A DNA stretch of 64,000 nucleotides from CALMZY01 sp052033915 (GTDB lineage: Bacteria > Verrucomicrobiota > Kiritimatiellia > CAIQIC01 > JAGNIJ01). The stretch spans positions 62,001 through 126,000 of the forward strand of contig JBPOJF010000010.1 of the NCBI GenBank assembly GCA_052033915.1, given 5' to 3'. Under the pieces are notes generated by a model. It searched no databases and was not told the DNA's origin. It saw only the letters and a list, made by a program, of their open reading frames with translations. The translations under genes and the position numbers were made by a program. Positions 18,799 through 27,265 of this stretch are shown here, piece after piece (position 1 is the first letter of the stretch; every line of letters begins with the position of its first letter).

Positions 18799-19377
18799 GG
18801 TCGGGCGTGGAGCGATCCGGGTCAGCGAACCGGTTGAATCCGGGCCGACCTTTTTTTTTGGACTGAACTTCACCCCGTAGGAATTGGAGGCCAACTCGCC
18901 ATTCCAGAACGGCACGAGATCCGGGTTCGTGTTCCGCGCCGTTCGGAGATACGCGCGGAACTCCGTGATGCCCTTGCGCTCGAAGTAGTAGGTTCGGATC
19001 GAGACCGATTTCGTCAACTTCTGCCCGGGGCGCAGACGGACCGAATCGGTCCGCGTGAAGAACTGGTCCCGCCGGGGTTCGTAGACGAAGCTGTCGTGGC
19101 GTCCGTCCGGGTAAATCCATGTGAAAAAGAAATCGGGGTTGCGCGGAATCCACAACGGCCTTGCGCTGATGTTCTTGATGCTGACCAGGAAGACGATCGG
19201 TTCCCCGATGGGCCACTCCGGGTGCTTGCAGGAAATGGAGACCTTCAGGATGTTCGAGTCGTCCGCGTCGTTCAAGGAGCCCACTTCTTTCGGGATGTAG
19301 CGGGAGGGGACGGTCGCGCAACCCGCCAGGAACAGGGCGGTGACGAGAAGCAGGCTGATCTGCATGTAGGCGCGCAC
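18784..19377 (-). CDS. Lipoprotein of unknown function
   Basis: 197 aa. GTG start at 19377 with GAGGG about 7 nt upstream; an ATG at 19365 is an alternative. Signal peptide with lipobox LFLAGC (Cys near residue 20), so it should be lipid-anchored in the envelope. The mature part looks like one beta-sandwich domain: LKVSISCKHPEWPIGEPIVFLV, then KNISARPLWIPR (each fragment of a bacterial Ig/DUF4384-like pattern). The C-terminus is basic and Ser/Pro-rich. No family named. Transcribed away from cutA. Confidence 0.7.
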   Translation of the reverse strand: MRAYMQISLLLVTALFLAGCATVPSRYIPKEVGSLNDADDSNILKVSISCKHPEWPIGEPIVFLVSIKNISARPLWIPRNPDFFFTWIYPDGRHDSFVYEPRRDQFFTRTDSVRLRPGQKLTKSVSIRTYYFERKGITEFRAYLRTARNTNPDLVPFWNGELASNSYGVKFSPKKKVGPDSTGSLTRIAPRPTSPTS

Positions 19378-19443
19378 GGTTTTTCCCTCTCGTTAACTAC
19401 TCAAGCAGCATAATCCGTACCACGGAGCCTGATTCCGTTTCCC

Positions 19444-19523
19444 AATCGATAAAGTACCGAAAAACGAGGTTTGGGTTCAGGCCGGCAGGGCCAATTCCCG
19501 GCTTTTTCTCGAAATCGATAAAG
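19444..19523. repeat. Two direct copies of AATCGATAAAG in the lipoprotein-cutA intergenic region
   Basis: The 11-mer occurs at 19444-19454 and 19513-19523, 69 bp apart, between divergent genes. It could be a pair of regulator sites; no regulator is suggested. The rest of the 164-bp gap shows nothing else clear. Confidence 0.35.
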
Positions 19524-19541
19524 GTTAGTCTTCACACCGCT

Positions 19542-19892
19542 ATGAAAAAGTATCTCGTTTACATAACCGCCGGGAGCGTTCCGGAAGCGCGGCGCCTGGC
19601 GCGCGCGCTTCTGGAGAACCGCTTGGCCGCCTGCGTCAACCTCCTGGGCTCGATACAGTCTTTGTACTGGTGGAAGGGCGCGATCTGTTCAGGCCGGGAA
19701 ACGGCTCTGCTGGCCAAAACAACCGCGGGCAAATTGGATGCGCTGATACGGAAGGTTCGCGCGGTCCATTCCTACGACGTTCCATGTGTCGTGGCGATGC
19801 CGATCACGAAGGGCAATCCGGAGTTCCTTGCGTGGATCGAAAAAGAAACTCAGTCGCTCCGCCGTCCGAGGAGGCCCGCCCGCATCAGGTAG
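19542..19892 (+). CDS. cutA: Divalent-cation tolerance protein CutA1
   Basis: 116 aa, with the small trimeric CutA1 fold. Family hallmarks: YITAGSVPEARRLARALLENRLAACVN split over the first strands and helix, SLYWWKGAI, E.ALLAKT, and HSYDVPCVVAMPI. CutA proteins bind Cu2+ and other metals, though the cellular role is unsettled. Its 3' end overlaps the convergent YugP-type peptidase gene by 43 bp. Confidence 0.93.
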   Translation: MKKYLVYITAGSVPEARRLARALLENRLAACVNLLGSIQSLYWWKGAICSGRETALLAKTTAGKLDALIRKVRAVHSYDVPCVVAMPITKGNPEFLAWIEKETQSLRRPRRPARIR

Positions 19893-20542
19893 TAGAGGAA
19901 GGTCAGGATCGCCGTCACGGCGGAAGCGATGTAGGTCAGAAACGCCGCGTTCAGCACGGCGGCAGCTGCGGGTTGCTCCGCGGGCGTGACAATTCCGGCC
20001 TGCACCATCAGGCGTTTGGCCCGGGAGCTTGCGTTCCATTCGACGGGCAGCGTGATCAGCGCGAACAGAACCGTGAGCCCGAAAACCAGGAGCCCCGCCT
20101 TGACCAGGAAGGGCAGGCCGAAGAGAAGGCCGACGAAGAAAATGGGAAGGGCGAGATTGCTCCCGATCTGCGCCGCGGGCACGAGGCTCGAGCGGAGGGT
20201 CAGAGGCGCGTAGTTCCTTGCATGCTGAAGGGCGTGACCCGCCTCGTGACAGGCTACCCCGATGGCCGAGAGGGACTGGGATTGATACACCTGCGGGGAG
20301 AGACGCAGGGTTCGCGACCGGGGATCGTAATGATCGCTCAGAAATCCCTGTGTGATCTCGACCGGCACGTCGGCCAGGCCCTGGGAATCCAGCAAATGGC
20401 GGGCCGCCTGCGCGCCCGATACGCCCGAAGACGCCGCCACCTGCGAGTACTTGGCGAAGGTTGACTTAGTCAGGAATGTCGCCAGCAAGGCCAGCGCCAC
20501 GCCCGGCAGAATCATCATCATGTAAAGAGGATCAATAATCAT
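19850..20542 (-). CDS. YugP-type zinc metallopeptidase (membrane)
   Basis: 230 aa, matching the YugP/Zn_peptidase_2 family. An N-terminal helix (MMMILPGVALALLATF) is followed by a substrate-like region with LSPQVYQSQSLSAIGVACHE, the zinc site H99EAGH103 in CHEAGHALQHA, and three further hydrophobic segments. Members are inner-membrane neutral proteases of unclear substrate. ATG 20542 lies 55 bp downstream of glgX on the same strand, so readthrough is possible. Confidence 0.88.
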   Translation of the reverse strand: MIIDPLYMMMILPGVALALLATFLTKSTFAKYSQVAASSGVSGAQAARHLLDSQGLADVPVEITQGFLSDHYDPRSRTLRLSPQVYQSQSLSAIGVACHEAGHALQHARNYAPLTLRSSLVPAAQIGSNLALPIFFVGLLFGLPFLVKAGLLVFGLTVLFALITLPVEWNASSRAKRLMVQAGIVTPAEQPAAAAVLNAAFLTYIASAVTAILTFLYYLMRAGLLGRRSD

Positions 20543-20596
20543 AACGGTTCTTTCATTCTATGGTTCAATAGATAGACATTCAAGGGACCGAGTTGT

Positions 20597-22705
20597 TCAT
20601 CGCCCGAATCGCCGCAAGGGCGATGAGGCCAGAACGGTGGTTGAGCGGCCGTCGAGGGTGATGACGCCCCTTCTCCGGGGCCGCGCGGGCGGTTCCTCTT
20701 CGGTGGTCAACGCGAGCACCCACGGCTTGTTCGGGGCGGGGGGGATTCTGAAGTTCACGGGTTCTTCGCCGGGGTTGAAAAGGAGCAGCAGGCTGTCGTC
20801 ATCGTCGTCATCGCCCGTGAATTCACGATGGCCGTTGATTAGGCAGGCCAGGGCCGTGTCATTTTCCCAATCGGGTTCCGCGCCGTCCGGCCCGAACCAC
20901 AGGACGTCCGCGGTTGTCTCGTCGGGCGTTTTGCCCGTGAAGAAACGGGTGCGCCGCAGGCAGGCATGGGCCTTGCGGAACGCGATGAGCTTCTTGACGA
21001 AGGAGTGGAGATCGGCGTGCTCGTCGAGGAGGCTCCAGTCAATCCAACTGATCTCGTTGTCCTGGCAGTAGGCATTGTTATTGCCCTGCTGGGTCCGCGA
21101 AAACTCGTCGCCCGCGACGATCATCGGCACCCCCTGCGACAGGAAAACCGCGGCCAGCAGGTTCTTTTGCTGGCGCTTGCGGACGGCGAGGATGGAGGGG
21201 TCGTCCGAAGGACCTTCCTCTCCGTAGTTCGCGCTGAAATTGCGGTTCTCGCCGTCCCGGTTGTCCTCGCCATTTTCCTCGTTTCGTTTCTGCTCGTAGG
21301 AAACCAGATCGCATAGCGTGAATCCGTCGTGGCTGGTGATGAAGTTGATGCTCTTCAGCGGGGTCTGATTGAGCTTGTCATACAGATCGGAGCTGCCCGC
21401 GATTCTCGTGGCGAATTTGCCCAGCATTTCTTTTTCGCCCTTCCAGAATCGCCGGACCTCGTCGCGGAACATGCCGTTCCACTCCGACCAGCGCTCGTTC
21501 GGGAACTTGCCGACCTGGTAGGTTCCTGCCGCGTCCCACGCCTCGGCGATGATCTTGGTGTCGCGCAGCGCCGGGTCCTCGGCAATGTCCTCGACGATCG
21601 GCGGATTCGGCAGGATCTCGCCGTCCGGTCCGCGGGTGAGCACGGAGGCGAGGTCGAAGCGGAACCCGTCCACGTGCATGTGCAGAACCCAGTAGCGCAG
21701 GCAGTCCATGATGAACTTGCGGACCACGGGGTGGTTGCTGTTGACGGTGTTGCCGCAGCCGGAGAAGTTTTTGTAGTGCGGCCGGGTCGGCTCCATCATG
21801 TAGAAGATGGAGTTGTCGATGCCGCGGAACGAGTACGTCGGTCCGCCGTCGCCGCCCTCGGCGGTGTGGTTGAACACCACGTCGAGAATCACTTCGATCC
21901 CCGCCTTGTGAAACGCAACGACCATCTCCTGGAACTCGCGCACCTGCCGACCGTGGGCGCCGGCGTGCGCGTACCGCCGGTTCGGCGCGAAGAACGCAAG
22001 GGTGCTGTAGCCCCAGAAATTGCGCAAGCCGCGGCGGGGCCCGTTTTCGAGATAATACTCCATCTCGTTGAATTCCTGGGTGGGTAGAAGCTCGATGGCG
22101 GTGATGCCCAGATCCTGGAGATACGGGATCTTTTCGATCAGGCCGCGGTATGTGCCCGGATGATTTACGCCCGAACTGGAATGCGCGGTGAATCCCCGCA
22201 CGTGCGCTTCGTAGATGACGGTCTTGGAGAGGGGGGTGCGGAGCGTGTGATCCTCGGACCAGTCGAACGCGTTCCGGACAATGACGGCCTTGGGGAAAAG
22301 CGGCCCGTTCTTCGGCGGTTTGCCGGGCGTGAGCCCCCGCGCATCGCCCCAGCGGGGAGCGCCCGAAACCGCCAGCGCGTACGGATCGAGCAGCCACTGG
22401 TCGGGATCGAAGAAATTCGCCGTGTCGCGCGGCGTTTCGCCTTCCATGCGGTACAGGTAGTACTGGCCTTCCCGCGCGTCCTCGACGTGCAGGTGCCAGA
22501 TATCGCCGATCCGGTTTTTCTCCGGGGTCAGTTCGTACTCGGCTGCCGGCTTCGCGTCATCCGGCGCGTTGAACAGCATCAGGTATACACGCGTGGCATT
22601 GCGGCTGAAGATCGTGAACTGCACCCCTTTCTCCACGATGTGCGCGCCGTAGGGGACGGGGATCGGATTGCTGGGTAGAAGGTGTTTGTATGTTTTGGAT
22701 TTCAT
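20597..22705 (-). CDS. glgX: Glycogen debranching enzyme GlgX
   Basis: 702 aa. N-terminal CBM48-like domain (GVQFTIFSRNATRVYLMLF), then a GH13 isoamylase-type barrel with DVVFNHTAEGG, GFRFDLASVL (nucleophile Asp), IIAEAWDAAG (acid/base Glu) and FITSHDGFTLCDLVSY, and the GlgX/TreX-specific NEENGEDNRDGE.RNFS insertion. It cleaves alpha-1,6 branches of phosphorylase-limit glycogen in the cytosol. It lies 18 bp after the DUF697 gene. With the GH13 enzyme at 17-18.8 kb it points to an alpha-glucan store, although no glycogen synthase or phosphorylase is in the window. Confidence 0.95.
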   Translation of the reverse strand: MKSKTYKHLLPSNPIPVPYGAHIVEKGVQFTIFSRNATRVYLMLFNAPDDAKPAAEYELTPEKNRIGDIWHLHVEDAREGQYYLYRMEGETPRDTANFFDPDQWLLDPYALAVSGAPRWGDARGLTPGKPPKNGPLFPKAVIVRNAFDWSEDHTLRTPLSKTVIYEAHVRGFTAHSSSGVNHPGTYRGLIEKIPYLQDLGITAIELLPTQEFNEMEYYLENGPRRGLRNFWGYSTLAFFAPNRRYAHAGAHGRQVREFQEMVVAFHKAGIEVILDVVFNHTAEGGDGGPTYSFRGIDNSIFYMMEPTRPHYKNFSGCGNTVNSNHPVVRKFIMDCLRYWVLHMHVDGFRFDLASVLTRGPDGEILPNPPIVEDIAEDPALRDTKIIAEAWDAAGTYQVGKFPNERWSEWNGMFRDEVRRFWKGEKEMLGKFATRIAGSSDLYDKLNQTPLKSINFITSHDGFTLCDLVSYEQKRNEENGEDNRDGENRNFSANYGEEGPSDDPSILAVRKRQQKNLLAAVFLSQGVPMIVAGDEFSRTQQGNNNAYCQDNEISWIDWSLLDEHADLHSFVKKLIAFRKAHACLRRTRFFTGKTPDETTADVLWFGPDGAEPDWENDTALACLINGHREFTGDDDDDDSLLLLFNPGEEPVNFRIPPAPNKPWVLALTTEEEPPARPRRRGVITLDGRSTTVLASSPLRRFGR

Positions 22706-22723
22706 GGATTGTGAAGGACGTCC

Positions 22724-24004
22724 TTACGTGTCAAAACGGTTGCCCCAAAGAATGGTTTTCAGGAGCCGGCCGGTTTGGTTGAGCATCGGGACGAGCCCCC
22801 GGCCGGACCGGTGACGCCGCGAATGATGATGTTTTCGGGTTCTGTTGGAAGGCGTGCCGGTCAGGGTCCGGCCGATTCGGACGCTTGCCCCGGCGACGCT
22901 TTGAACTCCCGCCGCCACGGTATGGACGCCGGCGGTCGCCGGCTTGACGACAAGAAAGTCCAAGGTCCGGGCGGTCATGTCCACCGCCGATGCCACTCCG
23001 CGGGTGATCGTGTCCCAGAATCCGGGTTGGTTCGCCTCGTCCGGAGAAACGGCCGAACGGATGGGGCCCTTGAGCTCCGGCATCAGGTCCTTGGTAAAGA
23101 GGTCCTTCACATCGATCAGGAAATCCGACATCCGCGTCCTGAGAGAACGGACCTCCTCCTCGCGGCTCCATCCGCGGAACGCGGCGCAGCGGTCCATCGC
23201 CGTGTGCCCCGCGACGGAGGTAAGCAGTCCCGCGCCCAGGCCCTGGCCGATGTCGTCGATCACCCGCCCGATGAACGGCACCTGCGAGAAAAGGCTTTCG
23301 ATCAGCCTGCGGCTGATGTTGAGAAAGTTGACCGTGGCGACAACGGCCAGGATGTCGCGGAGAATGGTCCATTCCTCCCGGGGCGTGGGGCGGCTCCGGT
23401 AGATACGCATGATGCGAAGAACCATGGTGAAGTTCCGGTACAGGACGATGAACACATCCGCGCTCGGATACGGGCTCAGCGTGACCGCGAGCATGACGTC
23501 GCGGACCGATCGCCGCACTTCGTGCGACGCCTTCTCGTTCAGTTGCGCGAGCAGGGGGTGGACGACTTCCTGTTCGATCTTCACGATCGTGCGCGCGAGA
23601 TCGTCGTTCAGCGGATGCGCGCCGAGCGCGTCCTGGATGTAAGCGATGCCGTCGCCGGCGGCCGCCGCCGGCGCGCCTTCGAGGTTCGGGTTCTCCGCCA
23701 GCCGGCCGAGATACTCGGCCAGGTATTTGCAGTACCGGCGCATCTCCATGTGGCTCGCGGCGGACAGTTCCGGCATGGGCGGCGGAGTCAGGGCGCGCGG
23801 ATAGGCGCGCAGACCGCGCCAGCCATAGATCAACAAGCCGAGAATTCCGGCAAGAAGAATTCCGGCGAAGGTGAAGCCGGCTGCCGGGTGAATGCGGTAG
23901 AAAAGGACGAACAGTCGGAAACATTCGGCGAGAAAGACAAACCCGAGCAGAACGCCCGCGATGAGGGTCACCCGAACCAGCAGATTCCAGAGTTGCTTCA
24001 ACAT
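22724..24004 (-). CDS. DUF697 (YcjF-like) inner-membrane protein
   Basis: 426 aa. Two N-terminal membrane helices (about 9-30 and 43-60) lead to a helical cytosolic domain with the DUF697 pattern: ADVFIVLYRNFTMVLRIM, then VPFIGRVIDDIGQGLGAGLL, TSVAGHTAMDRC. A basic, His/Arg-rich tail follows (TRKHHHSRRHRSGRG). YcjF-type proteins are widespread but have no firm role. It precedes glgX on the same strand, and no functional link to glycogen is visible. Confidence 0.7.
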   Translation of the reverse strand: MLKQLWNLLVRVTLIAGVLLGFVFLAECFRLFVLFYRIHPAAGFTFAGILLAGILGLLIYGWRGLRAYPRALTPPPMPELSAASHMEMRRYCKYLAEYLGRLAENPNLEGAPAAAAGDGIAYIQDALGAHPLNDDLARTIVKIEQEVVHPLLAQLNEKASHEVRRSVRDVMLAVTLSPYPSADVFIVLYRNFTMVLRIMRIYRSRPTPREEWTILRDILAVVATVNFLNISRRLIESLFSQVPFIGRVIDDIGQGLGAGLLTSVAGHTAMDRCAAFRGWSREEEVRSLRTRMSDFLIDVKDLFTKDLMPELKGPIRSAVSPDEANQPGFWDTITRGVASAVDMTARTLDFLVVKPATAGVHTVAAGVQSVAGASVRIGRTLTGTPSNRTRKHHHSRRHRSGRGLVPMLNQTGRLLKTILWGNRFDT

Positions 24005-24073
24005 GTTGAGGGCAGACTAGGGCGTTGAGGATGCGGTCTCAAGCGTTTTCTGAAAGGCCGGAAAGGTCTGCCG

Positions 24074-24847
24074 TTACGCGATTTTTCGCTTCAGCGCATC
24101 CAGCGCGATGCCCCGGCTCGGCAGGGCCATGTCCAGGTGGTAGGAGAGGAACAGCCCCAACAGTTTCTCGATTTCCCCGATCTGCCGGCTCGTGCATTGC
24201 GTGCTCAGCGCCGCCTGCGACGATCGGGCTCTCTGCCAGCCGGTCAATATGGCCAGGATGTCGGGCGCGATGGGCAACGATCCGGCCGGATTCGCCTCGA
24301 CGCACGCCGGACAGAGGATCCCTCCGCGCGCGTAGGAAAAGACGGCCTTCCGCACGCCGGGGCGGAGTTCGCGCTCGCAGTTCAGGCACTGTTTGAGCCT
24401 GGGCGCAAGGCCGAGCGTCTCCAGCAGTTTCAGTTCGAACCAGAAAACAAACGGAACGGACGTGCCGAAGGACGCCAGTTGATCCAGCCCCGAATCCAGC
24501 AGGTCGAACAGGTCGCGGTGCGGCGCGTCCGGCGGGCTGACGCGAAACAGGAGGTCGGACAGGTACGAGGCCGCCGCCGCGGCTTTCCAATCGAACCGGA
24601 ACCGGTCGCGCGTTTTCAGCGGCGCGCATTCGCGGGCGATGTGGATGCCCGCCCGCTCGCGGGCGTAGTAGATCAGTTCGCACGTGTAGAACAAATCGTA
24701 CTGGCCCAGGAACAGGCTTTTCGGACGCTGGGAGCCCTTGACCAGCGTTGCGATCCGGCCGTCTTCCGGCGTGAGCCAGGAGACGATTCGGGACGTGTTC
24801 GAATAGGGATAGTAGCGGAGAACGATCGCCTGGGTCTTGCGGATCAC
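24074..24847 (-). CDS. recO: DNA repair protein RecO
   Basis: 257 aa. Start GTG 24847 overlaps the stop of the DUF502 gene (GTGA), implying coupling. N-terminal OB-fold (IVLRYYPYSNTSRIVSWLTP..GRIATLVKG split over residues 8-42), a helical middle and a four-Cys zinc finger: CLNC near residue 160 and CPAC about 25 residues later. RecO loads RecA with RecR on gapped DNA and anneals SSB-coated strands. The frame is open much further upstream, but only as a shadow of the DUF502 gene. Confidence 0.93.
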   Translation of the reverse strand: MIRKTQAIVLRYYPYSNTSRIVSWLTPEDGRIATLVKGSQRPKSLFLGQYDLFYTCELIYYARERAGIHIARECAPLKTRDRFRFDWKAAAAASYLSDLLFRVSPPDAPHRDLFDLLDSGLDQLASFGTSVPFVFWFELKLLETLGLAPRLKQCLNCERELRPGVRKAVFSYARGGILCPACVEANPAGSLPIAPDILAILTGWQRARSSQAALSTQCTSRQIGEIEKLLGLFLSYHLDMALPSRGIALDALKRKIA

Positions 24848-25584
24848 GATGACGGTTTCTGTTCGGCGTGCGGCAGGGCTTGCACCGACGATTTCCCGTC
24901 GCGCGTCACCCATGCCTCCAGTTTGTCGAGCAGGGTGGGCCGGTTGTCGAGATCCTGGCCGCCGGGATACACCGCCCCGGCCGAAATGACCATCTTCATG
25001 CCGTCGGCAACGGAGATCGGCAGAACCTGGATCTGCGAACGCGGGACAATGACGAAAAAGCCGGAGGTCGGGTTCGGCACGGTGGCTACGAACACGGACA
25101 CATAGTCTCCGCTCGCGCGCTCCGGAAGGAGCGAGACCACCTCGTTGGGAACCGATGCCGTGATGAATCCCACGGAGTGCAACCCCTTCCGGGGATACTC
25201 GATCAGTACCACCTCTTTGAACATCGTCTGGCTCTGGTCCACCAGCGCCTCGCTGATCTGCCGGACCGTCACGTAAATCTTGTTGATGAAGGGGATTCGC
25301 GCCAGCAGCATGTCGCCCAGCCGGTACAGCTTCTGGCCGATGATGTTGCGCGTCAGCAGGCCGATCAGGAAAACCGCCACCAGAACAAGGATCAGGGCGG
25401 ACGCCTGGAAGAGCAGGGCCGAGTATTCCTTGACCACGTGAGGCGGCACGTATTTCAGAACCCACTCCGTGGTCAGGCGGAACAGGAAATCCACGACGAA
25501 CACCGTAATGACGATCGGCGTCACGAGGATCAGCCCGACAATCATGTTGTTGCGGATGGAACGGCCTATGCCTTTTTTTGCCAT
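24844..25584 (-). CDS. DUF502 family membrane protein
   Basis: 246 aa. Two membrane helices (MIVGLILVTPIVITVFVVDF and ALILVLVAVFLIGLLT, about 14-33 and 61-77) followed by a soluble domain with GDMLLARIPFINKIYVTVRQ, FKEVVLIEYPRKG and a VFVATVPNPTSGFF signature, all diagnostic of DUF502. Function unknown. Translationally coupled to recO. Confidence 0.9.
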   Translation of the reverse strand: MAKKGIGRSIRNNMIVGLILVTPIVITVFVVDFLFRLTTEWVLKYVPPHVVKEYSALLFQASALILVLVAVFLIGLLTRNIIGQKLYRLGDMLLARIPFINKIYVTVRQISEALVDQSQTMFKEVVLIEYPRKGLHSVGFITASVPNEVVSLLPERASGDYVSVFVATVPNPTSGFFVIVPRSQIQVLPISVADGMKMVISAGAVYPGGQDLDNRPTLLDKLEAWVTRDGKSSVQALPHAEQKPSS

Positions 25585-25626
25585 GGCATGATGATATGTT
25601 GCGGTGAACCGCCCGCCAAGACGGAA

Positions 25627-26097
25627 TCAGGATTTTGCGAGTTCCTTGAGCAGTCCGGCCTTTTCCGCTTTGGACAGCCACGCGTTCTCTTCGTTCAACA
25701 TCGCTTTGCGAAGCGCCGGGGTGCGGTCGGATGCGCCGGCCAGGTGGTGGAGGCCGTGCGCGATGTACAGGGCCAGCTCACGGCCGGTCCCTCTTTCCGT
25801 TCGGCCGACGGCTTGAGCGCGTTCGGCGTTAACAAACACCTCGCCCGTCGAGCGCGGTTTCTCGCCGGGCACGCTGTCGTACGTCAGGCTGATCACGTCC
25901 GTAGGCCCGTCTTTCGAGAAGACGGCTCGGTTCACGGGCGTGATGCCGTCGTCGTCCGTCAAGATCAGCGCGATTTCGGTCCAGGCCGCCAGCGGTTTGA
26001 GTTCGGGGCGGGAGGCGATCAGCCACGCCGCCAGCTTTTGAACCGCCGCGGTTCGAATCCGGGCTTTTTCCTGGCGGTTCTGCAGGACGAGTTTCAT
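25627..26097 (-). CDS. ybeY: YbeY-like endoribonuclease with one altered metal ligand
   Basis: 156 aa, ATG 26097 overlapping the phoH stop (ATGA), the classic phoH-ybeY order. YbeY is a metal-dependent RNase for 16S rRNA 3'-end maturation and ribosome quality control. Seen: LTDDDGITPVNRAVF, PTDVISLTYD, GEVFVNAERA and the metal site. The usual HGxLHLxGYDH reads HGLHHLAGASD: the first two His are kept, but the third ligand is Asp. An H-H-D set still binds zinc in some metalloproteins, so activity is possible. Family call firm by context. Confidence 0.88.
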   Translation of the reverse strand: MKLVLQNRQEKARIRTAAVQKLAAWLIASRPELKPLAAWTEIALILTDDDGITPVNRAVFSKDGPTDVISLTYDSVPGEKPRSTGEVFVNAERAQAVGRTERGTGRELALYIAHGLHHLAGASDRTPALRKAMLNEENAWLSKAEKAGLLKELAKS

Positions 26098-27056
26098 CCG
26101 CGTGTTTCGCCGCGTTCCTCGCGGTAGGCCTGGATGATCTTCTGGACCAGTTCGTGCCGGACGACATCGGAATCGGTCAATTCGGTGAAGGAAATACCTT
26201 CGACCTTTGCCAGGGTGCGTTTGGCCTCGCCGAGGCCGGATTTCTTGTTCGGAGGAAGATCGATCTGCGTCAGGTCGCCGGTGATTACGCACTTCGAATC
26301 GAAGCCCAGGCGCGTGAGAAACATCAGCATCTGCTCCGGCGTCGTGTTTTGCGCCTCGTCGAGAATGACGAACGCGTGGTTCAGCGTGCGGCCGCGCATG
26401 TACGCGAGGGGGGCGACTTCGAGGATGCCGCGCTCCATATTCCGTTGAATCTCGTCGGGGGACATCATGTCGTAGAGCGCGTCGTACAGCGGCCGCAGGT
26501 ACGGCGAGACCTTCTCGTGCATGTCGCCGGGCAGGAACCCGAGCGCCTCGCCCGCCTCGACCGCGGGCCGCGTGAGGATGAGCCGGCTGACCTCGTTGCG
26601 GAGAAGGGTGTTCACGGCCATCGCCATGGCGAGGTATGTCTTGCCGGTTCCGGCCGGGCCGATGCCGAACGAGATGTCCGTGCTGTGGATGTTTTCGACA
26701 TACCGCTGTTGGCCGAACGTGCGGGGGAAAATGGCGGACTTGCCGGGGCCGACGTCGATCCGGCAGTCGTACAGCCGGTTCAGGTCCTCTTCGCGGCCTT
26801 CATGGAACGCGCGGAGGGCGAATTGAATCCCGTGTTCGCGCAGGATTGCCCCGGACCCGCGCGCCCGGCGCAATCCCTCGAAGAAACGTTCCGCGGCCGC
26901 CGCATTTTCCTCGGCGCCTTCGATGCGGAGCCATGTGTCGCGCGCCGTGAGGCGGACGCCCATGGATTGCTCGACCCGCGGCAGGTATTCGCCGCGTCGG
27001 CCGATGATGTCCTGCGCCTCGCGCGCGTTATCGAAATGGACGGTTTTTTCAGCCAT
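26094..27056 (-). CDS. phoH: PhoH-like ATPase
   Basis: 320 aa, usual length. An N-terminal KH-like segment precedes the P-loop domain: GIGPAGTGKTYLAMA (Walker A, about residues 130-145), TRPAVEAGEALGFLPGDM, FVILDEAQNTTPEQM (Walker B) and the sensor GDLTQIDLP. PhoH proteins are RNA-associated ATPases, usually with YbeY as here. No pgpH/7TM-HD gene follows ybeY. Confidence 0.95.
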   Translation of the reverse strand: MAEKTVHFDNAREAQDIIGRRGEYLPRVEQSMGVRLTARDTWLRIEGAEENAAAAERFFEGLRRARGSGAILREHGIQFALRAFHEGREEDLNRLYDCRIDVGPGKSAIFPRTFGQQRYVENIHSTDISFGIGPAGTGKTYLAMAMAVNTLLRNEVSRLILTRPAVEAGEALGFLPGDMHEKVSPYLRPLYDALYDMMSPDEIQRNMERGILEVAPLAYMRGRTLNHAFVILDEAQNTTPEQMLMFLTRLGFDSKCVITGDLTQIDLPPNKKSGLGEAKRTLAKVEGISFTELTDSDVVRHELVQKIIQAYREERGETRG

Positions 27057-27265
27057 GCGGGCTCCAGTAAATCCAAAGGGGGTGGGGGCGTCAATGGCAA
27101 TTGGATTGCGTGTCGGGATGCATTGGACCGACGAAAGGCCGTTGTACGATACGGTAGGGAAGAGATTCTACCTGTTCGGCGGCTGTAGCAGGCTGTGCGG
27201 CCACAGGCCCAGTTGGGTCAAAACGGTGCGAAAAGGCGATAGGGGTTGATTTCTTACTGTGTAAA
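27057..27265. other. 209-bp spacer holding a copy of the neighbouring gene's 3' end
   Basis: No gene. Apart from the repeat at 27173-27230, only presumptive promoter sequence for phoH (minus strand) is expected; no convincing -35/-10 pair was found. Confidence 0.5.
27173..27230 (-). repeat. Direct-repeat copy A: duplicated 3' end of the 270-aa gene
   Basis: Matches 28186-28244; the stretch 27187-27220 is 34 identical bases. On the minus strand it encodes TVLTQLGLWPHSLLQPP followed by NR and a TAG stop, versus NVLTQLGLWPHSLLQPP-KQN-stop in the full gene. It is therefore a coding 3' fragment without the rest of the gene. Confidence 0.9.

Noticed and set aside
26046..26064. GGTTCGAATCC resembling a tRNA T-loop
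   Set aside because: No acceptor, D or anticodon arms fit around it, and it lies inside the ybeY coding sequence.
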